A stretch of DNA of 64,000 nt from Nostoc sp. NMS7 (GTDB lineage Bacteria > Cyanobacteriota > Cyanobacteriia > Cyanobacteriales > Nostocaceae): contig NZ_JABXKJ010000231.1 of assembly GCF_017115085.1 (NCBI RefSeq), forward strand, positions 62,001 through 126,000. Reading direction: 5' to 3'. Both the position numbers and the translations under genes were made by a program. Positions 26,542 through 36,737 of this stretch are shown in pieces. The notes below the pieces were generated by a model. It did no database searches and was not told where the DNA came from. It saw only the letters and a list, made by a program, of their open reading frames with translations. Position 1 is the stretch's first letter; each line of letters starts with the position of its first letter.

Positions 26542-27537
26542 TTATGGGTACTCGTGAGAAACAAAGGGGATTTCGACTACTTCACCGTCGGTTTCTCCCA
26601 CTTGGACTTTCAAGCCCACGCCACCAGCTTTGCTGCGAATGTAACCTAGTCCAAAATAACCATCAGAGGTTTCTGTGTAACTGGTAAGTTTGCCAACCTT
26701 TTCATCTCCAACTGCGATCGCACTGCCAACTGACGCAGGGGCACTGAGCCGTATACCCAAAAGGTGTTGTTTTACACCTTTATATGTATTTAATCTGGCG
26801 ATGGTTTCTTGCCCAATATAGCAACCTTTATTAAAAGAAATTGTTTGCCACAAACCGACTTCCAGAGGATTGTAATCATCTGTGAGTTCAGCATCTGGGG
26901 CGGGGCGGCCTTGTAAGATTCGCAAGGCATCCCAAGCGCGATCGCTCATCTCTACCGCCCCAGCTTCTAACAATTTGTTCCACACTGTTGCTTTATCAGT
27001 ATAGGGGAAAGTTAAGGTGTATCCGGGAGCCGCTAACCCACTACCCACAGCAATTTGCACTCCCTCGGCGGGAGCAATCGTGTATACTTTGTGACTCCCA
27101 TGAGGTTGTCCGATGAGTTCGCCAATACCCAACTTTTCTAAAACAGCGTCGCTTCCTGGGCCAATGAGGCTGAAGGTGTTGGTGTCTTCTGTGATATCAG
27201 ATAATTCCACCTTGTCGGCAAAGAAAATATATTTATCCAGCCATTCCATGAGAAACTGGCGACGGTTGGGTGAAACTAGCAGGATTACTGCATCTTCTTT
27301 AACGTAGGCGGTTACTAAATCAATTGTTCTAGCTGTGGAAGTGACAAAAACCGTATCACAACCTTGTCCTGGCTTGAGTATTTGGAAATTGTTAGTACTT
27401 TGGTTGTGCAAGAAATTGAGGCGATCGTCCCCAGAAACTTTGATGCGTCCCCAGGAGGTGCGATCGCATATAGCAACTGCTTCTTTTGCGGCTTGGATAG
27501 CTGCTGTGTCTTTAGTGTCGATTGTAGATGTTGGCAT
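26542..27537 (-). CDS. ygfZ: YgfZ/GcvT-family folate-binding Fe-S maintenance protein
   Basis: The 331-residue protein carries the YgfZ signature KGCYIGQE (with the conserved Cys) after the PLEVGLWQTISFN stretch, and the aminomethyltransferase-like fold start (GRIKVSGDDRLNFLHNQST). YgfZ binds tetrahydrofolate and helps repair or assemble certain Fe-S enzymes. Length fits the family. It stands alone; upstream lies the large histidine kinase on the same strand, with 116 bp between them. Confidence 0.9.
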   Translation of the reverse strand: MPTSTIDTKDTAAIQAAKEAVAICDRTSWGRIKVSGDDRLNFLHNQSTNNFQILKPGQGCDTVFVTSTARTIDLVTAYVKEDAVILLVSPNRRQFLMEWLDKYIFFADKVELSDITEDTNTFSLIGPGSDAVLEKLGIGELIGQPHGSHKVYTIAPAEGVQIAVGSGLAAPGYTLTFPYTDKATVWNKLLEAGAVEMSDRAWDALRILQGRPAPDAELTDDYNPLEVGLWQTISFNKGCYIGQETIARLNTYKGVKQHLLGIRLSAPASVGSAIAVGDEKVGKLTSYTETSDGYFGLGYIRSKAGGVGLKVQVGETDGEVVEIPFVSHEYP

Positions 27538-27653
27538 GGTGATGGAGAGTTGCCCTGTTTCAATGTTGTTGCACTGAAAATCTTAACAAATAAGGGTTTA
27601 CGGCTTCAATGCACCTCCGGTTTTCTTGTAGCGTATAATCAATTCCGATATAT

Positions 27654-30600
27654 TTAATGAGAACGGACGTAACAATCAGCTTTGTAAATTCCTTCTGTAT
27701 CGCCTCGGAGGTTTGCTACTTTCACCTCAGATTGTTTAATTGGAATTTCAATCACAAACTCAGCCCCCTCACTAGGTTGGGATAGACACTCTAATTTGCC
27801 TCCGTGCTTTTCTACAATTTGGTAACTAATTGAGAGTCCCAAACCTGTACCTTGACCGACAGGCTTTGTTGTGAAAAATGGATCGAATAGCCTAGCCTGT
27901 AGCTCTTTTGCCATGCCGACTCCATTATCCTTAATCGAGATTTGCACCCAATCATCTGCAATCATCTGTGTTTTGATAGTGATCAGAGGATGGTGTTTAT
28001 TTGCACCTGATGTCGCAGACTGACCGCATAAATCCTCCAGCGCATCGAGCGCATTTGCTAACAGGTTCATAAACACTTGGTTAAGTTGTCCAGCAAAACA
28101 CTCTACAAGCGGTAACTCGCCGTACTGTCTGACAATCTTAACGCCTGAATGCAATGAATTAGCCTTAAGACGATGCTGCAATATTAATAGAGTGCTATCG
28201 AGTCCCTCACGAATATCAACAGGTTTTACCTCGGCTTGGTCGAGACGAGAAAAATTTCGTAAGGAAAGAACAATTTCACTAATTCGTTCAGCACCTAGTG
28301 TCAGCGAAGAAAACAGTTTAGGCAAATCTTCAACGATGAATTCTAAATCTGCTAATTTTGCTTGTCGTTGAATTTCCAGATTAGGTTCAGGATATACCTG
28401 TTGATAGACATTAAGCATCTCAATCAAGTTTTGCGTATATTCATGAAGATGAATGAGATTGCCGGAGATAAAAGTGACTGGATTATTAATTTCATGGGCA
28501 ACCCCTGCTACTAGTAATCCCAGACTCGACATCTTTTCAGTCTGAAGTAGATGAGCTTGAGTTTGCTGCAAATGTTCAAGTGCTTCGGAAAGTTGGCTAG
28601 CTTGCTGCTGTGTGTGGTTGAGCAGTACTGCGTGTTGTAAAGCAACTCCTAACTGAGAGGCAATTTGGCTCACAAATTCAATTTCAGATTCTTGCCACTC
28701 ACGGGATTTTTGGCATTGATGAATACACAGTAAACCCCATAGCTGCCCTTGCTTGATCATGGGAATTACTAAGTTTGCCCTGACTTGGAAGCGAGACAGC
28801 ATCGAAATATAACAATCGTCTAACTCGCTGTTATAAATATCAGTGACTGCATGAATGTAGCCTTGGGAGAATTTCTTAGTATACTTCTCACCTAAGCAGT
28901 GATCGTACACCTTCGCCGTTAAGGTCGATGGGAAACGCGATGCAACATCTTCTGCAATGACTTCGCCGCCGTTATGGTTAGATTCAGAATAGAAACGAAA
29001 GACCACAACACGATCGGCATTGAGTACTCGGCGGAGTTCTTGGGTTGTGGTTTCAAAAATCGCGTTCAAGTCCAGTGATTCCCGAACTTTGGTAATTACA
29101 CTGGCTAAAGTTTGCTGTTGCTCTGCCACAAGCGCCAATTGTCTGGTTTGCGATCGCACTTGTTCTAAGTACTCAGCTTGTTGCAACGCCACTCCCAGCT
29201 GAGTTGCTATTTGGGTGAAAAACTCAACTTCTAAAGCTTCCCAATGCCGAGGGCTTGAATGTTGATAGGCTCCCAATAAACCCCATAGTTCTTGCCCCAC
29301 AAAAATCGGCGCAATCATGAAGGCTTTGACATCAAATTGTTCAAGTATCTCAAGGTGGCACTGGGTAAATCCGACGCTATGGATATCATCAACTACAGAA
29401 GTTTCATTATTGCGGTAGCGTCCGCCTTGGGTTTCCTGTAAGTATGTGTCGTCCCACACGGTGCCTACTGCCAGCTTACCATTTCTCTGCCATTGGGGAT
29501 TTGCAGATTCATAATCACTCACAAATTCACCTCCCCAGTCGGTATTAAAACGATAGACACTTAAGCGATCGCTCTTAAGTAATTGGCAAACTTCCTTAGT
29601 CGTGGTTCGGAAAATAGTACTAACGTCCAGCGACTGTCGCATCTTAGCAATGATCCGAGCCAGAGCTTGCTGCCGTTCTATCGAGCGCTGTAGCTCAATA
29701 GTCGAGCATTGCAAATCGGTATTAGTCTGTTGCAGTTCGGCGGTGCGATCGCGCACTTGTTGCTCTAGGTTTGTATTCAGGGCTTGCACTTGTTGGTAAA
29801 GTCGATACTGCTTTACTGCCGTTGCAAAGCGTTCGCCTAATGCTTGCGCCAGCTTAACTTCTGATTCTGTCCACTGCTGGGCTTGCCCGGTTTTCAGTTC
29901 GCGCCATGCTGCAAATGACTGACGCGGCATCAGTTGGCGAGAATCGGTATCAACACAGCCTGCCCAAATAGTTTCAGTATCTACCTGATCTCGGAAGATG
30001 GTTAAACACCCAACGACGGTGGCACCATGCTGTAGAGGGATAATCAACAAAGCCCGAATTTGCGTTGCTTGGAAGCTGGGGGCGAGCGATCGCAATAAGG
30101 GTTCTTTATAAAGATCGCCGATCGCCCACAAATTTGAGTCACAACTGAGTTCGTTAGGTGGAGGAGTCAAAGCGTAAACTGCTCTCATCCAATTCACTGA
30201 CCATGTTTTGTTCTTTTGCTTTTCTGGATAATCGGGGGATGAGACAGTGGCGGAATAAAGATATTTCTGCCACAATCGATGCTCCTCAATCGGTCTATCT
30301 TGTCCGATATCAAGTTGACTAGGCTGTATCCCACAAGTGTAGATTTCTGTTGTTAGTTCGCCATCTGGCAGCAAGTAGACTCGTCCTCCAGAGCCTTGAA
30401 AGGCAGCGACTGTTTCTTCAAGGGCAGCTTGCAGTTGGACAGTAGGCGTAGTATGCAGTTGCTCGGTAACTTGATTAATAATTGCTTCTTGACGGGCTTG
30501 CTCTCGCACTTGGCTGAGTAAAATCGATTGCGATATGGCGATCGCCAGCTGATCGACCACCGACTGAATTAATAATAATTCCTGTTCTGTCACCACTCGC

Positions 30601-31163
30601 GCTTCTGAATGGTGAGATACCAATAGTCCCCATAATTGAGATGATTGCTCCAGAGAAGGTAATAAATCTTTCCCTGTTTCCTTGCTTTTTAAAACAATCG
30701 GTACTACTACTGAAGACTTTACGCCCATTCCCGTCAAATATTCTACATAACAAGGATCGACGGGACGATAGCGAATATCTTGCTGGTCTAAGAGGTTGCC
30801 TGTTTCTGAGCAATAGAGAGGACTGATCCCAATTTCGTGTGTTGTCAAATTAACGATACTTCGCTGGCGGGCTCGGACAAACAGTTCACGGGCATAGGGT
30901 GGGATGTCATCTGTAGGGAAATGTAACCCCACAAGAGGCGGCAACCGACCTGACTGAATCGATTCAGCAATGACTAATCCATGACCATCGGGTTGAAACT
31001 GATAAATTTTGACGCGATCAGTGTCTAGAAACGAGCGTACTTCTGCAACTGTCGCCGACAAAATTTCTTGCAGTTCTAAAGATTGCCGGATACGACTGGC
31101 AATGCGATGTAATAAAATTTCTTGAGTTTGACTTACTTGCTCTTGCTTTGTTAGCGATCCCAT
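27654..31163 (-). CDS. Multi-GAF sensor histidine kinase, possibly bilin-binding
   Basis: The 1169-residue kinase has four GAF domains (about 10-215, 235-455, 500-665, 690-860), a short coiled coil (about 455-500), and a HisKA/HATPase core: phospho-acceptor His890 in VAGVAHEINNP, N box MNLLANALDAL, G1 KDNGVGM, F box LFDPFFTTKPVGQGTGLGL. No receiver domain is fused, so the partner response regulator is elsewhere. Three GAFs carry Cys followed by Tyr or His at the place where cyanobacteriochromes attach bilin: Cys138 (DPCYVEYL), Cys602 (TQCHLEIL) and Cys784 (DDCYISML). GAF2 lacks it. Light sensing is thus possible, but many GAFs with this Cys do not bind chromophore. It is cytoplasmic, with no transmembrane segment. 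Confidence 0.9.
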   Translation of the reverse strand: MGSLTKQEQVSQTQEILLHRIASRIRQSLELQEILSATVAEVRSFLDTDRVKIYQFQPDGHGLVIAESIQSGRLPPLVGLHFPTDDIPPYARELFVRARQRSIVNLTTHEIGISPLYCSETGNLLDQQDIRYRPVDPCYVEYLTGMGVKSSVVVPIVLKSKETGKDLLPSLEQSSQLWGLLVSHHSEARVVTEQELLLIQSVVDQLAIAISQSILLSQVREQARQEAIINQVTEQLHTTPTVQLQAALEETVAAFQGSGGRVYLLPDGELTTEIYTCGIQPSQLDIGQDRPIEEHRLWQKYLYSATVSSPDYPEKQKNKTWSVNWMRAVYALTPPPNELSCDSNLWAIGDLYKEPLLRSLAPSFQATQIRALLIIPLQHGATVVGCLTIFRDQVDTETIWAGCVDTDSRQLMPRQSFAAWRELKTGQAQQWTESEVKLAQALGERFATAVKQYRLYQQVQALNTNLEQQVRDRTAELQQTNTDLQCSTIELQRSIERQQALARIIAKMRQSLDVSTIFRTTTKEVCQLLKSDRLSVYRFNTDWGGEFVSDYESANPQWQRNGKLAVGTVWDDTYLQETQGGRYRNNETSVVDDIHSVGFTQCHLEILEQFDVKAFMIAPIFVGQELWGLLGAYQHSSPRHWEALEVEFFTQIATQLGVALQQAEYLEQVRSQTRQLALVAEQQQTLASVITKVRESLDLNAIFETTTQELRRVLNADRVVVFRFYSESNHNGGEVIAEDVASRFPSTLTAKVYDHCLGEKYTKKFSQGYIHAVTDIYNSELDDCYISMLSRFQVRANLVIPMIKQGQLWGLLCIHQCQKSREWQESEIEFVSQIASQLGVALQHAVLLNHTQQQASQLSEALEHLQQTQAHLLQTEKMSSLGLLVAGVAHEINNPVTFISGNLIHLHEYTQNLIEMLNVYQQVYPEPNLEIQRQAKLADLEFIVEDLPKLFSSLTLGAERISEIVLSLRNFSRLDQAEVKPVDIREGLDSTLLILQHRLKANSLHSGVKIVRQYGELPLVECFAGQLNQVFMNLLANALDALEDLCGQSATSGANKHHPLITIKTQMIADDWVQISIKDNGVGMAKELQARLFDPFFTTKPVGQGTGLGLSISYQIVEKHGGKLECLSQPSEGAEFVIEIPIKQSEVKVANLRGDTEGIYKADCYVRSH

Positions 31164-31594
31164 CTATTTGAGTATTTTTATGATTTGTATACTTTCTATT
31201 CTGGTAATTAATTACTGTGTAGAGTAATAGTAAAAATACGGGGATATACCGCAGCCAAAAACAAAGCTCCTCCGCATATTCTTTTCTTACTTTTACTAAT
31301 GCACTTAAGTTCTTAACCTGGAAAGTATCGAAAAAACCGGGCGATGCCTAGGTTGGGCTACGCCGGAGCAAATTTTAGAACAAGTTAGCCGAATCTAATT
31401 TGGTTAAGGTGCATAGTCCTTAAAGCTCCCCCTTAAAAAGAAGGAAATAGAACCATTTTGAGCAAGCCTAACCCTATTGGGAGTGAAAATAGTTATGCTT
31501 AAGGCGATCGCTTAAATTACCGAAAGTACCTATAAACATCTCTCCTGTGCAATACTCTTATAAAAAGCACTGCACCCTCTGATAGTCCAATTCC
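31164..31594. other. Spacer upstream of the histidine kinase
   Basis: Contains the dispersed repeat GCGATGCCTAGGTTGGGCTA (31343 onward), also found in reverse inside hetF. No gene is supported. The left end of the neighbouring dead IS may lie here, but I could not identify its inverted repeat. Confidence 0.4.
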
Positions 31595-32825
31595 AACTCT
31601 GTAGCCTCCAATTCTGATGCGATAATAGTTACCATCTGCTTATTGATGGCCTTTCTGAGGCATGGGTAAAGGTTGGGAAATATTGGCGAGTACCTTGTAA
31701 ATCAGCAATTACACAAGCTCGACAAAGATTGGGAGCAAGAGTGATGAGTCAATTATTTCATCAACTAGTAAAACCAATAGCAACGGATGAAACATTAGGA
31801 GCATTTTTGAATGGATTACGAGTAGTAGTAATCGATGGTAGCTGTTTTGATGTGCCAGATAGCGAAGAAAACGCCAGAGTGTTTGGTCGTCCAAGTAGCC
31901 GTCCCGGAACAATGGCAGCATTTCCACTCATTGAGATTAGTCATCTTGGTAGAAGCAGGAACGCACATTATATTTGATGCATTAATGTGTCCCTATCGTA
32001 TGGGAGAACGGGTTCGAGCTTTAAAATTATTACGCTCTGTAGAATCAGGAATGTTGTTGATGTGGGATAGAGGTTTACATTCCTATGAAATGGTACACAA
32101 AACCGTATCCAAGGGCTGTGACTATTTAGGAAGAATCCCCGCTAATGTGAAATTTTTAGTAGAAAAACCTTTAGAAGACGGCTCCTATTTATCCTGGATT
32201 AATCCTTCAGGAAGATTGCGGAAAAAGGGGTGTCAACCAATCATGGTGAGAGTTATTGAATACACAATTGAGCATCCTCAAAACCCGACTGAACAACTTA
32301 CGTATCGCTTAATTACTAGCTTATTAGACATTGAAAAATTTCCGGCAGAACTGTTAGCCAAAGAATATTATCAACGATGGGAAGTCGAAAATACCCTTGA
32401 TGAGTTAAAAATTCATCTGTTAGGGCGTAAAACTCATGTTCGTTCTCAAAAGCCACCAGAAGTAGTACAAGAAATTTTTGGTTGGTTGTTAGGTCATTGG
32501 TCAGTACGAGTGTTAATGTTTCAAGCTGCAACTACTGCTGGTGTTCCACCATTACGCTTGAGTTTTACAGGTACATTACGGGTTATTCGCCGTGCTATTC
32601 CTAAGTTCCAAGACTTACAGCCAGAAGAATTTCCCTTTTTTTCGATTGGTTAATTGTCGAGATTTTAGATACGTTGTTACCTGAACGTGTTCACCGTATT
32701 AATCCCAGAGTCGTCAAAAAACCTGTATCAAAGTTTTGCTCTAAAAAGCCTCAACACAGAGGTACTGGACAACGAGTAGAAGCTCCGAAATTTCACATCA
32801 CTAATCAGCTTTTTAGCCTTAACTG
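31595..32825 (+). pseudogene. IS4-type DDE transposase, 5'-truncated with two frameshifts
   Basis: Three frames join into one transposase. Frame 1 runs from about 31620: LSEAWVKVGKYWRVPCKSA to the first Asp motif VVVIDGSCFDVPDS and GRPSSRPGTMAAFP. A shift at about 31920-31935 moves to LVILVEAGTHIIFD, the second motif LLMWDRGLHSYEM and the Glu motif YYQRWEVENTLDELK. A second shift in the T-run at 32634-32640 leads to FDWLIVEILDTLLPERVHRI and on to a stop at 32825. The order D...D...YxxRWxxE is that of IS4-related transposases. The start is missing. The right end is probably near 32838, where it cuts a small gene. It cannot move itself. Confidence 0.85.
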
Positions 32826-32827
32826 AA

Positions 32828-32961
32828 CCGTATTGGGCTATATCTTCCATAATTTCTGCGAATAAATCATCAAGTACTTCTTTTTGCTCTTGAAGTAGTT
32901 CAACAATTGCTGTTTTCAACAGTTCTTTAAGTTTAATTTCATCTAAGTTCATTTCTGGCAT
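32828..32961 (-). pseudogene. Small helical protein gene truncated by the IS
   Basis: The first 42 codons (MNLDEIKLKELLKTAIVELL, then EQKEVLDDLFAEIMEDIA) are typical of a short, acidic helical protein often found as a chromosomal antitoxin-like gene. After MEDIA the frame enters the transposase side (CAATACGGTTCAGTTAAGG), so the native C-terminus is gone, although the frame stays open to 32728. No toxin gene is visible next to it. The identity as an antitoxin is inference from size and composition. Confidence 0.55.
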
Positions 32962-33159
32962 ATATCCTTCAATCGCTCCGTTTTACCTAATACTACTATG
33001 CGTACTATTTTATCTTCTATATAATATCCAAGTACTACAATCAGAAGAAAATGACAAAGGGTAAAAGAGGGCTAGATACTACTCCAAAATGGGACAATAA
33101 ATATGTATGATACTAAAAGTGAGTTAGATATAAATAGAGAAAATTAGCTCAATATTTGT

Positions 33160-33891
33160 ATGCAGCAACTATCAAGCCATAGTGTGGAGTTCCCAATTCA
33201 TCTCAATGCTAAAACAATTGCTCGACGTTTAAGTGTTACAGTTCTGTGCCTCACCTTAGCAGGCGTTCTAAGTGGCTATTTCTGGCTCTGGAAGTTTCCC
33301 TTCCCAACTACCAAGTGGTTTTACGAACTATTTAGCCTAGATGGAGAATTGAATATTCCTGCTTGGTATTCTTCATTCTCTCTATTATTTTGTTCGGGAT
33401 TACTTAAAGTAATTAGCGCTATTAAGACGAAAGATCGCTATTTTGTTTACTGGAAAACTCTATATTTGATATTTTTCTATTTGAGTTTGGATGAAGCATT
33501 TAGTTTTCACGAGATTTTGATCATTCCGTCAGTGCGACAATCGCTTCATCTCAATCCTATATTTTTCCAAACCTGGGTTATCCCTGGTGCTGTTTTAGTG
33601 GTAGTTTTTGCATTTAAATATCTCAAATTTTTGCTCCATCTTCCTCTAAAGACTCGCTATTTATTTCTGATTGCCGCAGTTGTTTATGTAGGTGGAGGCT
33701 TAGGTATGGAAATGGTGGGTGGACTTTTGAGAGTAGATTTTGGGCGACGCACTCTAATAACGTTAATTAGCATATTTGTTGAAGAGTTTTTGGAAATGGT
33801 CGGAATTGTGATTTTCATTTATGCGCTGCTAGCTTACCTTAGCAGCTTGAAAGAAAGCATTCAACTGAAAATCTATATATCTGAAAACTAA
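33160..33891 (+). CDS. Multi-pass membrane protein, unknown function
   Basis: The 243-residue protein has about six hydrophobic segments: LSVTVLCLTLAGVLSGYFWL, the SSFSLLFCSGLL region, LYLIFFYLSLDEAFSFHE, WVIPGAVLVVVFAF, YLFLIAAVVYVGGGLGMEM and MVGIVIFIYALLAYL. Acidic and His residues in or near membrane segments (LDEAFSFHE; FVEEFLEM) are notable and could bind a metal or substrate. I do not recognise a characterised family. It stands alone. Confidence 0.7.
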   Translation: MQQLSSHSVEFPIHLNAKTIARRLSVTVLCLTLAGVLSGYFWLWKFPFPTTKWFYELFSLDGELNIPAWYSSFSLLFCSGLLKVISAIKTKDRYFVYWKTLYLIFFYLSLDEAFSFHEILIIPSVRQSLHLNPIFFQTWVIPGAVLVVVFAFKYLKFLLHLPLKTRYLFLIAAVVYVGGGLGMEMVGGLLRVDFGRRTLITLISIFVEEFLEMVGIVIFIYALLAYLSSLKESIQLKIYISEN

Positions 33892-34084
33892 ATTGAAGAA
33901 TCTTTAAATACTTGCAAGCCAGTAGAAACTATTAAGTAAAGCGCCAGAATTCTATTCTAAGTACACGTCACCGTAAAAGGGGTTCAGAAATATTCAGACT
34001 TGATGTTGGGTAACACTTAAGTTCTACCCAACCTACGAATGATTAAATTCCATACCCTTTTTGTGGTGTTCTGTACTAAGAGCT

Positions 34085-34573
34085 TCAACCCTCTGGCAAT
34101 TTAGCAAACGCTTGCTCAACTAACTCCTTTGTCTTAGCATCCAAACGCAACCAATCGACTTCACCCAATTCATCAATTAAACTAGTATCAATATCAGCAG
34201 CTTCCTCCTGTGCGGTGTATTCCAGAAAACACACTTGATAACACACTTCCCACAAATCGATACTCGCTTGTTGCTGTTGACGCTCCAAACGTAGATGATA
34301 TCCTGGATGGGGCACAGGCAGACGCGTAAGAGTCTCTCTGATTTCATCTGCTTCTTGCGGCGTTGCAGTTTCCATCGCTTGCAACAGTTCAGTCACCAAT
34401 AGTTTAATTTCATCAGTGGTGCTAGCCGGCCAAATCAGGACATCGTGGTAAGTTCCCGTCCAGGAAGATTCATCAAGCAGCTTGCGGATATTGTCGATAA
34501 CGCGAATGAAAGCAGGTTGCATGAGGATTTCAGCCTGCTGCCATGCAACTGGATTTGTTATTTTCGGTGGCAT
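34085..34573 (-). CDS. Conserved helical cytosolic protein, unknown function
   Basis: The 162-residue protein is acidic and helical (AWQQAEILMQPAFIRVIDNI start; TPQEADEIRETLTRLPVPHP; SLIDELGEVDWLRLDAKTKE). It has no membrane segment or recognisable motif. The composition resembles conserved hypothetical proteins of filamentous cyanobacteria. It is divergent from the Ser/Thr kinase gene with 163 bp between start codons. Confidence 0.65.
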   Translation of the reverse strand: MPPKITNPVAWQQAEILMQPAFIRVIDNIRKLLDESSWTGTYHDVLIWPASTTDEIKLLVTELLQAMETATPQEADEIRETLTRLPVPHPGYHLRLERQQQQASIDLWEVCYQVCFLEYTAQEEAADIDTSLIDELGEVDWLRLDAKTKELVEQAFAKLPEG

Positions 34574-34736
34574 TGGTAGTAAACAGGGACACTAAAAGAA
34601 AAATAAACAGTCTACGTTTATTAAAAAGCTGCGTTTTTAATCTAAATCTTTTCTCAAGATAGCGGATTTCATTGAAGAAAATTTGGAGATATTTATTACT
34701 AGCTGGAAAATTAGGTAATAACTCTGGGGAGGGAAT

Positions 34737-36659
34737 ATGATCGGCAAGCTACTAGACCATCGTTACCAAGTAATTCGAGTCCTCGCTATGGGAGGATTTG
34801 GTCAAACCTACATTGCCCAAGATACTAGGCGGCCAGGCAATCCCATCTGCGTTGTCAAGCACCTCAAACCCGGAACTGACCCCAGAGTTTTTGATACTGC
34901 TAAACGCCTATTCAACAGCGAAGCCGAAACCTTAGAAAAACTGGGCAACCATGACCAAATACCCAGGCTGCTAGCATACTTTGACGATAACCAAGAATTT
35001 TATTTAGTACAAGAATATATTGAAGGACATACTCTAGCTGAGGAACTTATACCTGGTAAGCGCTGGAGTGAAAGCCGAGTATTTCAACTGTTACAAGAAG
35101 TTCTGGAAATTCTCGAATTTGTCCATCGCCAAGGCGTGATTCACCGCGACATCAAACCGGATAATATCATCCGTCGCGCCTCAGATAATAAGTTAGTTTT
35201 AGTAGACTTTGGGGCAGTGAAGCAACTGCGTACACAGCTGGTAACAGTGGGCGGACAACCTTCGGCTACGGTAGTTATTGGCACTCCTGGCTATATGCCC
35301 ACAGAACAAGGGCAAGGTAAACCCCGTCCTAACAGTGATATCTATTCCCTCGGCATCATCGCCATTCAAGCATTAACAGGATTATCGGCAACAGAATTGC
35401 AAGAAGACCCGGAAACGGGCGAAATCATTTGGCAGCAATCAGTAACCGTGAACTATCGACTGGCGGGAGTGTTGTCCAAGATGGTGCATTATCACTTCAA
35501 AGACCGCTACCAAAACGCCACGGAAGCACTGCAAGCATGTAAAGACAGCATTAATCCTATCCCTGCACTTTCCAAACCTCAAGAATCCGCCAAAAATTCC
35601 AGTTACCAAGCAGCCAAATCCCAGCCTCAAGTATCTCGGCTGCAAACGGTTGCAGTTGCACCAGCGAATCTTGTCAAACCTACCCATAAAGACTCTAGCA
35701 AATCTGACCCATGGCCGATATTAATTGCCATATTATTGGCAGGTGGTGGGGCTGCCTTGGTAGCAAATGTAGCTCCCAATATGAAAAATTTAGCTGCTAA
35801 TCTTACAGGTAAGGATACCGCCTTAGTAAACAAATGCTCGGCTGTTGTCGTCGGAAATTCTAATATCCGTTCTGAACCTAGTTCGATAAATTCTGATAAT
35901 GTTTTGCAAACTGTTACCGATAACACCAGTTTCGAGGTAACTGGCAAGCGAACAAAACGAGGTTGGATAGAAGTTAAACTTAAATCTGGTCGTTTGGCTT
36001 GGGCATACTCGGATGTCATAGCCAATAATCAAGAATGGGGTTCTTGCCTGCGCGAAAAGGGAATTGCAACTAAGACAGTAGATGATGATACCCTGATTGC
36101 AACTCGACCAATTCCCAAGCCACAACCAAAATTGAGGAATGTATCAACTCCCCTACCAGAAAAGCCGGAGGGGTCAACTACCGATGGGGGGAAATTAGAG
36201 CGATCGCAGCCTAGTGATCACAGTGCCAATATTATAGAACAAGCAAGACAGAAGTATGAATCAGGAGATATAATTGGTGCGATCGCACTTTTAAAATCGG
36301 TTCCGGCAAATGCTGCTTCTGGTATCAAAGAGACAGGTAAAGTAATTGCCCAGTGGCAGCAAGATTGGGCTAAGGCAGAGGCGATATCTAATGAGATCAA
36401 CAAAGCCCTGGATGATGGGAAATGGGATAAAGTTTTAGATTATAAAAACCATCCAGAAAAGTTGCCTAATACTCAATATTGGCGAAATAGAATCGAACCA
36501 GTATTTAAACAAGCAGCCGAAAATCTGGCAAAGCAGGCACTATCTAAACTAGAAAATCAAGATAATCAGAAGAGTACCCAACATAAACTTCCCGATACTA
36601 ACCAACCTGCCACTACAGAGAATCCTAATCCTACAGAAACTCCCAAAAGCGGCTTTTAA
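34737..36659 (+). CDS. Ser/Thr protein kinase with SH3b domain
   Basis: Residues 1-270 are a eukaryotic-type kinase: glycine loop LAMGGFGQTYIAQD, Lys in CVVKHLKPG, catalytic loop VIHRDIKPDNIIRR, DFGAVKQL in the DFG position, and GTPGYMPTEQGQGK as activation segment. One membrane helix follows at about 325-345 (PILIAILLAGGGAALVANVA). The outer part has an SH3b-like domain (about 360-430; SNIRSEPSS...VIANNQEWG) and a helical, TPR-like C-terminus. This makes a cytoplasmic kinase with an extracytoplasmic ligand-binding part. GGGAGGG before the ATG is a strong ribosome site. Confidence 0.92.
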   Translation: MIGKLLDHRYQVIRVLAMGGFGQTYIAQDTRRPGNPICVVKHLKPGTDPRVFDTAKRLFNSEAETLEKLGNHDQIPRLLAYFDDNQEFYLVQEYIEGHTLAEELIPGKRWSESRVFQLLQEVLEILEFVHRQGVIHRDIKPDNIIRRASDNKLVLVDFGAVKQLRTQLVTVGGQPSATVVIGTPGYMPTEQGQGKPRPNSDIYSLGIIAIQALTGLSATELQEDPETGEIIWQQSVTVNYRLAGVLSKMVHYHFKDRYQNATEALQACKDSINPIPALSKPQESAKNSSYQAAKSQPQVSRLQTVAVAPANLVKPTHKDSSKSDPWPILIAILLAGGGAALVANVAPNMKNLAANLTGKDTALVNKCSAVVVGNSNIRSEPSSINSDNVLQTVTDNTSFEVTGKRTKRGWIEVKLKSGRLAWAYSDVIANNQEWGSCLREKGIATKTVDDDTLIATRPIPKPQPKLRNVSTPLPEKPEGSTTDGGKLERSQPSDHSANIIEQARQKYESGDIIGAIALLKSVPANAASGIKETGKVIAQWQQDWAKAEAISNEINKALDDGKWDKVLDYKNHPEKLPNTQYWRNRIEPVFKQAAENLAKQALSKLENQDNQKSTQHKLPDTNQPATTENPNPTETPKSGF

Positions 36660-36737
36660 CAGTTACGAGTGTTTACTGGTTACTAATTTTCTTAAGGCAT
36701 TTTTTACCTCATTTGTCAATGTGTAAGTTCTATAACT

